A stretch of DNA of 64,000 nucleotides from Aurantiochytrium sp. KH105 (Eukaryota; Sar; Bigyra; Thraustochytrida; Thraustochytriidae). The notes below the pieces were generated by a model that was not told the DNA's origin, did not search any database, and saw nothing but the letters and a program-made list of their open reading frames with translations. The first letter of the stretch is position 1; each line of letters starts with the position of its first letter. Shown here in pieces: positions 27,742 to 37,721 of the stretch. The stretch covers positions 124,001-188,000 of the forward strand of contig BGKB01000274.1 of the NCBI GenBank assembly GCA_003116975.1, read 5' to 3'. Both the position numbers and the translations under genes were made by a program.

Positions 27742-30700
27742 ATGTACGAAGCAAGCGATGATCAGCTCACCGGGTTCGCAAGCGAGGCGAGCAACTTGAC
27801 CGGCAACGGGCGAAGGGGCGACAATGAGCTTGCGGAGCTCGAGGCGAAAATTTCTGCGGAATGGGAGACAAATGATAAGATTGAACAAAAGGCGAGACGA
27901 GGACTGAGGCGACGGCCAGACTCGGGACAGTACAAGCGCCCAGGGGTGCGCATCAACGTTGTCAAGAACCCTTGGACGTCACCATCAAGCAGACATTTTC
28001 CACGAAAAGATATTTGGGAGTGGTCGGGAGCAGAAGATGGTGAGAACGAAAGCTTCCGAAAAGACTTTTTCAAAGCCACGCAGCTCCAAGTCTCCTTGAA
28101 CGAGTCCTCGACGCAAGATCTTGCTGCTGCAAACAGTGGCATCGGCGACGCTAGTCAAATCTCTGGTCATGATCTCACCAACATTGGATCGAATCAGTTG
28201 CGCAAAGCCCCAAGCTTACGCACCTCCATACATGAGCAGCTGATGGCTACCGCAGACATTCGGCGCGCTATTCGAGATGGAGCAAAGGGTAAACAGAAAG
28301 CTCTCAAAGGCGACACAGTTCCAGGAGGAGAGAATCAAGGGAAGAAAGCTCGTCGTTTCAGCTTGGTGAAAAATTATCGCAAAAAAGCAGCCATGGAGCG
28401 AGAAAAAGCTGCGCAAGCCGAACGCAAAGTGGCTGCTCTTGCCAGCGAAAAGTCCAACGGGTATGCAAGTCGCCGCGACCTTGATCTCGAACGTGCACCA
28501 ACACCACCCCTCCGGGCACTTGGACTGAGCGAAGAAGCTACTGGAGATCCCGAACAAGACCGAGTCAGACTTGATGCAGCGCCAGAGCTACTCATTGCAA
28601 AACACAACGCGTCTCTTACGGCGTCCACCTCGCAGCAGGTTTTTGTTAGCGCATGTCGCAAGGCAGACATCGTCCCGGAACCCCTCCTCGTTCCGCGGAA
28701 AGAACCCGAGAGCACCATGGAGGCGAGCAAGATGCACCAGAATTTGAATGTGCGCACCAAAAAGGACCTCCTGAAACTCGAGTCGCGCGATGTGATTCTT
28801 TGGGATTGGCGCGCAATCGCCAAAGGCCGCACACCTGACGAGCTCCGACTTGAGCATTTCGGCATGGGAGACAGGTACATGCCTGCGCTGGCCGAAGCGC
28901 TCGAGGCTGATGCCAAGCACGCTCTTCAGGGAAAGCGTGCATTCTGCCGCCTCCAGCTCGCAGGTTGCCGCATCAGCGCGAGAGGTATCAAGAGCCTCGC
29001 GCCCAGTCTCCGCGAGCATCCTCGAGTCATTCGCATCGATCTCTCTCGAAATGCCTTGGGCCCATGGGCAGCTGAACCACTCTGCGCTATATTGGCGCCG
29101 TCAATGCCTGCATCTTGTACGCTGACGGCTCTCGATTTAAGCCATAATGGTCTCGGAGATCTGGCCATTGCGCACCTCTTCCAAGCGCTCGAACATTCTG
29201 TCGTGGAGCATTTGAATCTTACCAAGAATGAAATCTCGTCACGCGGTGCGCTGGAAATTGCCTCCTTTCTCCAGCGCCAGCGCCATCCCCGATATCAGAC
29301 GTCAACGAGGAGGGGCAACGACCCACACGCAGAGCGTACACATCACCCATCTGACCTTGGAGCCACACTTTCGGGAGGGTCCCCCAATGGAACGTCGTTG
29401 CTGCAAAAGGCAGGTTCTCGTTCATTCTTCGACTTGGAGGACGCCCCGAGCTTTGCAAGCGCCATGTCAGGGGATGAAACTCGTCCCGACGGTGAAATTC
29501 TCGACGAGGACTCCGAAGACGAGGACCAAACGCACCACTGTCCGTTATCTACTCTCATTATTGACTGGAACCGAATCCAGGGCTCCGAGGCGGGTCAGCT
29601 TTTGCAAACGATGACAACAAATACCGTCTTACGGGAAATATCCCTCGCATGGAATGGAATTGGCACACATGAGCCAAGCATGGAGGCGGCAAAGGACATG
29701 CTTCGTCAATCGACGATTCTGCGCAAAGTCAACTTGGCTCACAATCGCATTGCTGCATCGCACTGTGTCGCTTTCCTAGAGCAGCTTCCTTTCAATACAA
29801 GTCTTTTGTGTCTCGATCTGAGTGGCAATGAAGATCATGAGGTTCCTTTTGCAGACGAATCGAACGAAGACAAAGTAGCCGAGAGCTGGTCCGCTCAAGC
29901 GGCAAGCATCGATGGACGTTCGTTCATCTACAGCCGCTACGAATGCCTACCGTGCACTCGCCAACAGCAACGCGTCGAGCCCGATGCAGAGAAACATCTT
30001 GCTTCGAAAGAAGATGTGGTGGCGTCGAACAACGAAGAGCAAACGGAAGCCAACGACGTCGAACAAAACCCAGACTCTCCTTCTTCGTCGCCATCCACAT
30101 CTGCCGCGGCGGCAGTGGCAAAGGAGGAGGAGGAGAGCAGCTTTGGAGCAAAAGAAAGCACCTCGCAGGCGGAAGAAGTCCTCGACGCCAATGTGTGGAA
30201 GCGACGCGGGGTGTGCTGGCTTGAGCGTCGATGGACGCCACATACCATTTGGTACTACCCAGGAATAAGTGGGCCACCATCAAGCGAAGTTTTTTTGGAG
30301 ATTCACCTCCCAGGCGGGGGAGCCATGGTGACCAAGATGACGTTTGCCCCAGAAATGCAATCTTGCGCCGGCGCGGCCGATCACGCTCGTACGTCGCGGG
30401 CCTCAATGGCATCTAGCATGCGGGGAACAGAGAGAAACAGCGTTAACAAAGGTCCAGCCCGCAGTCGCCAGTCCACGCGTATGTTTGCTGCGCAGAGAAC
30501 AAGTGGTGCTCATGAAGGTAACAGCGTTCTGAACGGGCAGCGCGGCAGGCTCTTGAGCAAAGCGCAACTTCGTGGACGAGGAAATGGCTCTCAGATCGCC
30601 AACTCGCTTGAATCCAAGGCATTCCAACCCTGCCCGCCTTCCGGGAATGGCCCTGGTCTGAGCGCGCCATCCAGAACTTCTCTCATGGCTCCACGCGCAG

Positions 30701-32454
30701 CGCCATCGATGCTTGCCGTAAGCTCGCAGGACAGGCGGACGAGCATGGCAAAATATGACTATAGAGTGCTCAAGGCGCAAGCCTTGGCTCGACCCTCGAA
30801 TCTCAGCAACGCTTTGCTGCAGTCGATTCAAACAGGCGGCCCACTGGCCGATGTTCAAGAGGCTAACTCAAAGAAGCTGCTCGAGAACGCCTGTGGGCTT
30901 TCGCTCAGCCAAAATGAGCCCGTATGCCCTGCATTCGCCACGCTCATGCTGCCTCCGGGACGAGTGTACTTTAAGTTTATTGTGCGAGGACGTGAAATCT
31001 TTGCGCGCGATGCAGACACGTGCTGGACACTCTGGCCTCTTCACAAACACAGCGAACTGGCGGCGCGCTCGTGGGTAGTTGAGAAACCTGCCTCAGCGCT
31101 TCGTGCGCAAGAGTTTCCCACCGTTGCCAACTTTGTTGACTTAAGTTGGCCCGGGAAACCCGTGGGGGGTCTTGCCGACCCGGATCCCGGCTCGGAGCGA
31201 CCGCAGCCCGCACCAGCCTGGTCGATCAAGCGATCCTTGTTTCGACATCATCACTGTGACAACGCGCGTAAGCTCGCCGAAGCCTTCAACAGTGACTGGG
31301 AGCGGGTTCTGGAAAACCACTACGTTGTCAAGGCAGGAGGCGACGAGCTTCCTTTTATTCGGGAGCTCATGTGGGCCCATTTTGCAGACATCTGCACATT
31401 ATTTGCGCTCCATTCCTGCGAAGGCGAGAATAATTTTGCCCTCGATTTCGCCGAAGTCAAAGTGTGGGCACGCTCTGGAGATCAGCCCATTTTACCCGAG
31501 CATGTGAGTGATGAGGTCTTGTACGAAGTCTACGATAAAAGCGCTCTCATCGAGGCTCGCCACGCCACAAATCAGTTCGGTCGTCATTATAGCTTCATGG
31601 TGAAGCGCTCTGGAGAGAGTGTGGAAACAGATTCCGGCATGCTACGGCATCAGCTATTGCAGTTTCTCATCTTGCTGGCAGGTCGTGTCTTTTCCACCGT
31701 CAGTCTCACATCTTTTGTGGCTTCACATCAGGACCAAGAGATTGCTCGATCACAATTGCGACGCGTGGCACCGCGGCGGCCCAGCTCGCTCCAATCAAGT
31801 TTCAATCAAGGGAGTGGGGCAGCGGGACTCCCGCTGCACGGCTCGCCGCTTTCTCTTGCTGCTCGTTCGCAAAACTCATCGCAGGCTGATCAGGGGCATC
31901 CAGAGTTCGGCACGCCGTGTTTCAAGAGTCCTTTTGCCGCGGTGCATCACTTGCTCCAGCGCGCTTTGCAAAAGCCGGGTGAGCCTTATATCCATCGAGA
32001 TGTCTTCCGGCGTGGGCACATGTTTTTTCAAGATGTGGTGAATGTCTTTGCGTGGCGGATTGATGACCTTCGACGTATCTTTGATGCGCATTCTGTCAAA
32101 GGCCATGTCTTGCATGACTTTATTCCCAGCAACTCTTGGGAGGATATTTTTCATCAAATCCATCCAGGGTACTCGAAAGTCCCTCTTCGTCGCATGTTTG
32201 TTCTGAGCAAGAGCACCTTTGTGGATTTCGATGATGTTGACTTTGCTCCAGGGCTTTGCTTTCTCGAATTCCTCGAGTGTCTAGCACGATTGGCGCATCT
32301 GGACAACCTTGCAGTGGCAGTACTGCAAGCTTTCGAAGAGGCTGGTGCAGGATGTTCGCCTTGTAGTCTGAAAGAGACCAAGGCCGAGGACAGCCTTGCG
32401 ACGCGTCTCGAGCTCGTCATCAATCAGCTTTTGGATTCTTTTGACAGGAGGTAG
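27742..32454 (+). CDS. Large LRR protein, putative ciliary/cytoskeletal scaffold
   Basis: 1,570 residues from ATG 27742. Residues 1 to about 370 are polar and disordered. Ribonuclease-inhibitor-type LRRs occur at about 404-520 and 605-700, with units such as IDLSRNALG, LDLSHNGLGD, LNLTKNEIS, ISLAWNGIG and VNLAHNRIA. A disordered acidic/Ser region follows. Around 1070-1090 PPGRVYFKFIVRGREIFARD resembles a beta-sandwich of the glycogen-binding/AMPK type, a weak match. The C-terminal third (about 1157-1570) has WSIKRSLFRHHHCDNARKLA, a helical segment and a closing FLEFLECLARLAHLD box. Similar LRR proteins with such a C-terminal F-x-EFLE-x4-R-x-A box occur in flagellated protists. That leads me to suggest a flagellar or basal-body scaffold; the family memory is uncertain. 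No membrane segment or enzyme motif. Confidence 0.8.
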   Translation: MYEASDDQLTGFASEASNLTGNGRRGDNELAELEAKISAEWETNDKIEQKARRGLRRRPDSGQYKRPGVRINVVKNPWTSPSSRHFPRKDIWEWSGAEDGENESFRKDFFKATQLQVSLNESSTQDLAAANSGIGDASQISGHDLTNIGSNQLRKAPSLRTSIHEQLMATADIRRAIRDGAKGKQKALKGDTVPGGENQGKKARRFSLVKNYRKKAAMEREKAAQAERKVAALASEKSNGYASRRDLDLERAPTPPLRALGLSEEATGDPEQDRVRLDAAPELLIAKHNASLTASTSQQVFVSACRKADIVPEPLLVPRKEPESTMEASKMHQNLNVRTKKDLLKLESRDVILWDWRAIAKGRTPDELRLEHFGMGDRYMPALAEALEADAKHALQGKRAFCRLQLAGCRISARGIKSLAPSLREHPRVIRIDLSRNALGPWAAEPLCAILAPSMPASCTLTALDLSHNGLGDLAIAHLFQALEHSVVEHLNLTKNEISSRGALEIASFLQRQRHPRYQTSTRRGNDPHAERTHHPSDLGATLSGGSPNGTSLLQKAGSRSFFDLEDAPSFASAMSGDETRPDGEILDEDSEDEDQTHHCPLSTLIIDWNRIQGSEAGQLLQTMTTNTVLREISLAWNGIGTHEPSMEAAKDMLRQSTILRKVNLAHNRIAASHCVAFLEQLPFNTSLLCLDLSGNEDHEVPFADESNEDKVAESWSAQAASIDGRSFIYSRYECLPCTRQQQRVEPDAEKHLASKEDVVASNNEEQTEANDVEQNPDSPSSSPSTSAAAAVAKEEEESSFGAKESTSQAEEVLDANVWKRRGVCWLERRWTPHTIWYYPGISGPPSSEVFLEIHLPGGGAMVTKMTFAPEMQSCAGAADHARTSRASMASSMRGTERNSVNKGPARSRQSTRMFAAQRTSGAHEGNSVLNGQRGRLLSKAQLRGRGNGSQIANSLESKAFQPCPPSGNGPGLSAPSRTSLMAPRAAPSMLAVSSQDRRTSMAKYDYRVLKAQALARPSNLSNALLQSIQTGGPLADVQEANSKKLLENACGLSLSQNEPVCPAFATLMLPPGRVYFKFIVRGREIFARDADTCWTLWPLHKHSELAARSWVVEKPASALRAQEFPTVANFVDLSWPGKPVGGLADPDPGSERPQPAPAWSIKRSLFRHHHCDNARKLAEAFNSDWERVLENHYVVKAGGDELPFIRELMWAHFADICTLFALHSCEGENNFALDFAEVKVWARSGDQPILPEHVSDEVLYEVYDKSALIEARHATNQFGRHYSFMVKRSGESVETDSGMLRHQLLQFLILLAGRVFSTVSLTSFVASHQDQEIARSQLRRVAPRRPSSLQSSFNQGSGAAGLPLHGSPLSLAARSQNSSQADQGHPEFGTPCFKSPFAAVHHLLQRALQKPGEPYIHRDVFRRGHMFFQDVVNVFAWRIDDLRRIFDAHSVKGHVLHDFIPSNSWEDIFHQIHPGYSKVPLRRMFVLSKSTFVDFDDVDFAPGLCFLEFLECLARLAHLDNLAVAVLQAFEEAGAGCSPCSLKETKAEDSLATRLELVINQLLDSFDRR

Positions 32455-32630
32455 TATCGTCAACTAACGCATGCTCAAGTATAGTTTCATATCAAAGATT
32501 GAAACGAAGCAATTGTACTGCACCAGTTGTTTCATTTTTCTTTTGCGTTATCTGGCGTCGATTTCCGCTCTCCCCACGGAGGAAAAAAAAATTCTAGAAT
32601 TCAAAGACGTTGTTCAAGTTATTTCAATGA

Positions 32631-33719
32631 TCAGCGTTGCACCACTTTAAGACGATGAATCTCCTCGTTCTTTTGCTTGAGTTCCTGCAGCGCCTTGTTG
32701 AGGTCCGCCGCGAGCTGGGCAAGTCGGATTTGGTGAATCTCGATCTTTTGTTGAGATTCTAGTTCCGCCTCTTCCTTGGCCCGAACAACGACCTGTAACT
32801 CTCGCGCAATGTCCTCATGATCTTGTCGCATCCGATTGTAGTTGTCCCGTGACGCTTCGGTGGAATGCACGAGACGCGCCAACGCTTCACGTGTATCCTG
32901 CAAAGCGCGGTCCCGTTCGCTCAGTTGCGAGCTAAGACGCTGAAGGACGAGCTCAGTGTCTCTGCGGCGAGCAATCTCTTGCTGGATTTGTTCGCGCTGT
33001 CGCGCTGTTTCCTCTAGCAGGTCTTCGACTTGCGCCTTGTGACTGTCGACAATCTCAAAGTAAGGTTGTTGACAGAGCGTCGTTCGACCTGGTGCCGGCT
33101 TGGCAAAATCGGCATAAATATGTCGTGCGAATTCTTCGCGCAGCTCGGTGACAAGTCTGCGCGAGGTCCCACAAGTCGGTGCTAATTCCCCAAGCACGCG
33201 GCAACATATCGAGATGAAATCTGCGTTGGGCTTTCTCTCGCTCGAGTCGTCCTGTTGCAGCTCTAGGGCATTCTTTGCCTCGCGAAAAACCATTTCGCAC
33301 GCGAGCGAAGCAGATCTGAACGCGTCTCTTTCAGATCCTTCACCGGCGGGCTCGGCAATGTCAGACACCTGCAAAAGTCGTCCGTGGGGGTGGCTGTCGT
33401 TGTTGCTGTTGCTGCTGTTACTTTGGGGACGTGACGAGACCGGAGCTCGTGAATGCGCCACCGAGGAGATCTCGCGATGCCCTTTGAAGGGTGCGCGCCG
33501 CCACGGGTCCTGTGGAAAGACTGAGCCCGAAAATCGTAGCTCCCTTCTCGGACGTTTGGCGCCGATTGGTCTTCTTGGCCCTGAGCGAGCAGCTTGCTGG
33601 AGACGGTGGGCGTGCGTGAGCTCTTGGACACGAAGCTTTTGCATCTTGGCCTCGAGTGCACCCGGATTGGGGTGCACCGTGCTTGCACTCAGTGCGCTCG
33701 TCTTGGTGTCGTCGGCCAT
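32631..33719 (-). CDS. Coiled-coil protein, possibly TSNAXIP1-like
   Basis: 362 residues from ATG 33719 (MADDTKTS); the frame extends upstream only through non-ATG codons. Residues 1-140 are basic, polar and disordered with an SNSSNSNND run. A helical globular part (about 140-235) contains SRRLVTELREEFARHIYADF. Residues 240-362 are a nearly continuous coiled coil (RQREQIQQEIARRRDTELVL through LQELKQKNEEIHRLK). The order, a helical domain with a LRxEF-type helix and then long coiled coil, is reminiscent of TSNAXIP1-type ciliary proteins, but similarity is weak and I would not name it. It converges with the LRR gene at 27742-32454 (176 bp between stops). Confidence 0.68.
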   Translation of the reverse strand: MADDTKTSALSASTVHPNPGALEAKMQKLRVQELTHAHRLQQAARSGPRRPIGAKRPRRELRFSGSVFPQDPWRRAPFKGHREISSVAHSRAPVSSRPQSNSSNSNNDSHPHGRLLQVSDIAEPAGEGSERDAFRSASLACEMVFREAKNALELQQDDSSERKPNADFISICCRVLGELAPTCGTSRRLVTELREEFARHIYADFAKPAPGRTTLCQQPYFEIVDSHKAQVEDLLEETARQREQIQQEIARRRDTELVLQRLSSQLSERDRALQDTREALARLVHSTEASRDNYNRMRQDHEDIARELQVVVRAKEEAELESQQKIEIHQIRLAQLAADLNKALQELKQKNEEIHRLKVVQR

Positions 33720-34007
33720 GATGAGCGAGCTGTCGTGGTGCGTCTTGGCCCTTTGTTGGTGTCTGCAGTGCTTGCTCAATCTAAGCAAACGTTAGTCAAA
33801 GTTCCCACTGAATGTCAAGGCAACCTGCCAGTGCCTTTTTCACTCAACGGATATTTTTCCTTTACAAGGGAAAAAGGAGATCTGGGCTTGCAACAAGTAC
33901 GACAGCAAAGACAGCAATGGGGCCTCGGGGCTTGCAGCAACTCAACTATCCGTAGCAGATAAGTTATCAATTTAACGGTGGGGATTTCCGATGTGGAATT
34001 TTTTAGG

Positions 34008-35432
34008 TTATTTCTTGGACTTCTTTCCTTTGCGTCGTCGGCGACGCGAAGAAGAAGAAGAAGAAGTAGTAGTAGAAGTTTTCGACTCAGTGCCGGGAGC
34101 GGCTTCAGTCGACGATGTTGTCTCCACCTTTGACGTTGAAGCAGAGGCATCAGCAGAACGGTCACTGGATGGAGACACAGCGGGCTTTCCTCCGTCCTCG
34201 GCAGGGCCAGGAGAGGAGGAAGCCGACTCCAGCGCCGGGTTCGAGGCTCCTTCGTCCGCGTCGGCATTGGCGTCGGCAGGCGTAGCAGGTCTTGATGCCT
34301 CTGTCTTGGCGTCCTCGCTCTGTAGATTCAACAATGTGCCGCGAGCGACGTCGACAAAGGCGGCGCCATCGGGGTGCACCTCGTCGGGATCGACAAGGTA
34401 CCGAAGGACTTCTTGTGCGGATGCATCCAAGGTGTCTTTTGCTTTGATAGCGGATGCGATCACGTCTTGGAATTCCTGTGCGCACGCGTGAAGACCCGTG
34501 TGATACTCGATGCGCGCGTCTAGGTTCATTTCTTTCCGCGAGATGACCTCTTCCAGCTCGGCGGCATCGGACGCCTTGATCATGGACGCAAAGGTTTCCA
34601 GATCCTTTGCAATAAGCTTTTTGGCGTCAGCATCCACCTCGCTCGGGGTGGACTTGCGCGATTCCTTGGCCTTCTTGAGCTCGACGAACTTGGGCAGGAG
34701 CCGCTTCGCCAGCTCTTCCTGCACGACATCCGCCTCCACCCGGGGCTCTCCCTGCGGCTCCGCCGCCTCGGTCTCGGTCTCGACCTCGGCCCCGGCCCCG
34801 GCCCCGGCCCCGGCCTCGGTCTCGGGCTTGGTCTCCTGCGACTTGACCTCCTCCGTCCCCTTGGCCTTGGCCTCCTGCTCCTGCGCCTGCGCCGCTGACG
34901 TCACCTCGGGCTCCTTCTCGAGCTCCTCCTGCTGGTCCTGCTGCTGCTGGTCCTGGTCCTCGCCGGAGGTCGCGGGGACGGTGGTATCCTGGACCGTTTC
35001 CTGCTCCTGGGCCCCCGCGCGGTCCTCGTGCACGGCGTCGTCCGGCGCCGCGTCCTGCACGGGGGGCGCGGACTGAGCGTCTCGCGCGGCGTCTTGCGCG
35101 CCTCCTCGGGCGGCTTCTCCTCGCGCGGCTTCTGCTCGCGCGGCTCCCTGGGCGTCTCCGGCCTGCGCGTCCGCGGCGGCCGCGGCGGCCTCGGCAGGCG
35201 CGGCGGCCTCGGCAGGCGCGGCGGCGGCGTCCGCGGGCGTGGAAACCTGGCGCTTCCCAGCGTCGGCGTCGCGCAGCGAGACGCTCTTGGGCTTGCGCGG
35301 GGCCTTGACGAACTCCTTCTCCAGCTCCACCGGCAGCTGGCCGCCCAGGTACACCGAGGCGGCCGCCACCAGCGCGCACGCGAAGCCCACGGTCGCCGCG
35401 AACCTCTGCAGCTGCTCGCGCTCCTTGGCCAT
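34008..35432 (-). CDS. Signal-anchored Ala/Glu-rich protein with helical domain
   Basis: 474 residues from ATG 35432 (MAKEREQLQR). One hydrophobic segment (about 11-30, AATVGFACALVAAASVYLGG) follows a short charged N-terminus, consistent with a signal anchor in the ER or an organelle membrane. Residues 45-235 are low complexity (Ala/Glu/Gln/Asp), including an alternating Ala-Gly run from a GGCCCC-type repeat at 34791-34818. A helical, charged segment of better complexity (about 245-380, with LLPKFVELKKAKESR and LRYLVDPDEVHPDG) is the only candidate globular domain. The C-terminus is Ser/Thr-rich, then strongly basic (RRRRRKGKKSKK). No family recognised. It is divergently paired with the saposin/canopy-like ER gene. 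Confidence 0.65.
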   Translation of the reverse strand: MAKEREQLQRFAATVGFACALVAAASVYLGGQLPVELEKEFVKAPRKPKSVSLRDADAGKRQVSTPADAAAAPAEAAAPAEAAAAAADAQAGDAQGAARAEAARGEAARGGAQDAARDAQSAPPVQDAAPDDAVHEDRAGAQEQETVQDTTVPATSGEDQDQQQQDQQEELEKEPEVTSAAQAQEQEAKAKGTEEVKSQETKPETEAGAGAGAGAEVETETEAAEPQGEPRVEADVVQEELAKRLLPKFVELKKAKESRKSTPSEVDADAKKLIAKDLETFASMIKASDAAELEEVISRKEMNLDARIEYHTGLHACAQEFQDVIASAIKAKDTLDASAQEVLRYLVDPDEVHPDGAAFVDVARGTLLNLQSEDAKTEASRPATPADANADADEGASNPALESASSSPGPAEDGGKPAVSPSSDRSADASASTSKVETTSSTEAAPGTESKTSTTTSSSSSSRRRRRKGKKSKK

Positions 35433-35668
35433 CCTGCGCGGCGAGAGAGCGGCGCTCGCGCCGCGATGGATGGAGGGAGGGAGGGGTCGCGCCGCCGCGA
35501 CTCCGCCCGACGCGGCAGGCACGCTCTGCTGCGCGGCGCTCGGCTCTCTGCGGCTGCGCTGCTCCGCGCTGCGCCGCGACTCGCCGCTGGCCTCGCCGGC
35601 GCGCGCGTTGGGGTTCTGCGAGGCGGCTCGGGTCGGCCGCGCGATCGAGGCAAAACGCGAGAAAGAGT

Positions 35669-35709
35669 CTCTGCTCTGCTCTGCTCTGCTCTGCTCTGCT
35701 CTGCTCGCT
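35669..35709. repeat. (CTCTG)n pentamer run
   Basis: About eight tandem CTCTG units in the divergent promoter region. Confidence 0.92.
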
Positions 35710-35770
35710 CTGCTTGCGTCCCCGGAAACAATGTGCCGCGATAGGAATAAGTAGAACGACGACGCCAGCA

Positions 35771-35835
35771 CGAGCAAGAGCAAGAGCAAGAGCAAGAGCA
35801 AGAGCAAGGGCAAGAGCAAGAGCAAGAGCAAGGGC
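35771..35835. repeat. (AAGAGC)n hexamer run
   Basis: Around ten tandem GAGCAA/AAGAGC units with two AAGGGC variants, in the divergent promoter region. Confidence 0.92.
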
Positions 35836-36203
35836 AGGACCTTGCGCGACGCGGCGGACTCTGGCTGATGTAGACCGAGGCGGACCTGGACCCGGACGGC
35901 CTCGACAGCGACGGCGATTGTGAGTCGAGTTGCGTCGATAGTGGGACGAGTCGGGTCGAGGCGAGCCGAGGAGGCGTAAACTGCGAGCGAAGTCTGGGCT
36001 TAGCAAGCAAGCAAAGCAAGCAAGCAAGGGCACGCAGAAAGGAAGAAAGAAACTGAAGGAGGAACGATCGATTTCTTGGTTGCGATCCCAAGCAAGCCGT
36101 TTGGCAGCATCGTCGTCATCATCGGCAGCGGCCTCAGCGGCGGCAGACGTCGACCCTGCGAAGAGCCCTGCCACTTCGAGCGAACGTGCAACGCAGGCAC
36201 GAC

Positions 36204-36232
36204 GCTCGCTCGCTCGCTCGCTCGCTCGCATC
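36204..36232. repeat. (GCTC)n tetramer run
   Basis: Perfect CGCT/GCTC tandem tetranucleotides, reading as Ala-Arg-Ser-Leu in every frame. Confidence 0.9.
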
Positions 36233-36737
36233 GTGTCGCTGCTCCGAGAATGCCGCGGCGGAATGCGCAACGTTGCGCTCTTCCCCATGGAAATGGCCTT
36301 CGTTCGATCTCGGTCAGCACCCCCCCCCTCTCACACCTAATCCACCACCCCGCGCCGTTGCGAAGCAGCAGCTCGAGCTCGGGCGAATCCGCATCGATCC
36401 AGTCTGACCTCGATGCGCGGAGGGCGTCCAAGAGGCGTCGCAGAAGAGAAGCGCGGTTATGATGATAGTACCACGGGTATAGGATGACGATAATTTAGGC
36501 ACGCACAAGCACTGGTACTAGACCAGTACTACTACGTATCCTTCATGGGAGCATCGTCAACGTGTACGAGGATGAAGATCGTGGCCGCGCAGAGCGGCTT
36601 CGAGGCGAGAGCAGAACCGCGGCAGCCGAGGCAGGAAAGGCCTCTCCGCGCGCGAGCAGCTGCAGACGGAGACGGGCGCGGCGGGTCTGCGCGCCGGGCA
36701 CAAGCAGGCGCAGGAGCAGGCGCAAAAGAAGCGGGAG

Positions 36738-37721
36738 ATGGAGCAGATGATGGAGGAGAAGGGCACGGCGCGCGAGGCCACGCTGGCGACGCGCGGCGCC
36801 GGGGCGAAAAAGACCCTGCGCGGGGCCGTCGCGGGCGTGCTCGTGGCGGTCGCGCTCGCTACGCTGGTCGGCCCGAGCCAAGCTGCCTTCGGGGCCCAAA
36901 ATCCGCAGGGCGAGGCCAGCGAGGATGACGGCAATGATGGGCCGCCCGAGTCCCTCACCGAGGAGCAGATGGCGGAGATCCTCAAGCAAGCCGGGGGCGG
37001 CGAAGGCGGCTTCGGTGACCTCGGCGCCGGCGGTTTTGGGGACTTTGGTGGTATGGGCGGCGACGGTGAAATGGACCTCTCGCAGATGCTGGGCAGCATG
37101 GGCGGGGATGTGATGGGGATGCAAGACTTTGGCGGCATGGGCGACATGGCAATGGTGCGCGACACCGAGCCCGTCGCCAGCGATTTCAAGTTCATTATTT
37201 GCGAGACCTGCGAGAACCTTGTCGAAAATGCCTGGAAACAAACTGCGGCGCTGCGGGCCAAGTTCCCCAACACCAAGATCAGCGAGGACCGCATCGACGA
37301 TGCTCTTGAGAAGATCTGTACGAGCAAGGAAGAGGCTGGCGAGTGGATCGCCCGTCTGGACATGGTCGAGGCGGATGACCGCATTCGTCTTGTCGACCAG
37401 GGCAAGGTCGGCCGGTGCATGCTCGAGTGCAAGACCATTGAGGGTGCCTGCGCCAAGGTCTTTGAGGAGATCAACACAGATCTTGTCGAGGCCCTGTATC
37501 TCATGCGCTCCGACCTCGACGCGCTCAAAACACGATTTTGTCAAAAAGGTATTCGAAGAATGAAGGGCGCCTGCGGCAAGCCATATCCATCAGTCCCGGA
37601 GTCGCGCGAGCCTGGCGGAGACAACTTCATTGCCAAGACCCAGCAAGAGTTGGATATGGATGAGATCAATCGCAAGATCCGAGCGTCGCAGCTAGGAAGC
37701 TTCAACGCCAAGGAGCTCTAG
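36738..37721 (+). CDS. Saposin/canopy-like Cys-rich ER protein
   Basis: 327 residues from ATG 36738. A hydrophobic stretch (about 29-49, GAVAGVLVAVALATLVGPSQA) ending in small residues looks like an internal signal peptide or anchor. A Gly/Met/Asp-rich low-complexity part follows (about 88-140). The C-terminal domain (about 150-290) starts with FIICETCENLVENAW and has eight cysteines in a helical context (CxxC, KICTS, GRCMLEC, GAC, RFC, GAC). This resembles saposin-B-like folds, especially the canopy (CNPY) family of ER luminal chaperone-associated proteins; there is no classical KDEL tail (ends FNAKEL). The match is pattern-based and moderate. An upstream exon is possible because the frame is open 5' of the ATG. 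Confidence 0.68.
   Translation: MEQMMEEKGTAREATLATRGAGAKKTLRGAVAGVLVAVALATLVGPSQAAFGAQNPQGEASEDDGNDGPPESLTEEQMAEILKQAGGGEGGFGDLGAGGFGDFGGMGGDGEMDLSQMLGSMGGDVMGMQDFGGMGDMAMVRDTEPVASDFKFIICETCENLVENAWKQTAALRAKFPNTKISEDRIDDALEKICTSKEEAGEWIARLDMVEADDRIRLVDQGKVGRCMLECKTIEGACAKVFEEINTDLVEALYLMRSDLDALKTRFCQKGIRRMKGACGKPYPSVPESREPGGDNFIAKTQQELDMDEINRKIRASQLGSFNAKEL

Larger units (their letters stand above)
35433..36737. other. Divergent promoter region packed with simple repeats
   Basis: About 1.3 kb. It contains, in order, a CTCTG pentamer run (35669-35709), an AAGAGC hexamer run (35771-35835), a CAAG tract (36002-36028) and a GCTC tract (36204-36232). Long chance frames of repetitive composition occur on both strands. 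In frame with the downstream plus-strand gene, about 160 nt before its ATG stay open without a start codon, so an upstream exon cannot be excluded. Confidence 0.5.

Noticed and set aside
34627-36288. A 553-codon minus-strand frame overlapping the Ala/Glu-rich protein and its promoter
   Set aside because: Composed of Arg/Gly/Ala and microsatellite translations; the chosen frame has a membrane segment and a helical domain instead.
36543-37544. Two long frames (over 320 codons) on the minus strand opposite the canopy-like gene
   Set aside because: They lack any domain, consist of Ala/Leu/Ser/Pro typical of antisense to GC-rich coding DNA, and the plus strand has a signal peptide and a Cys-rich domain.
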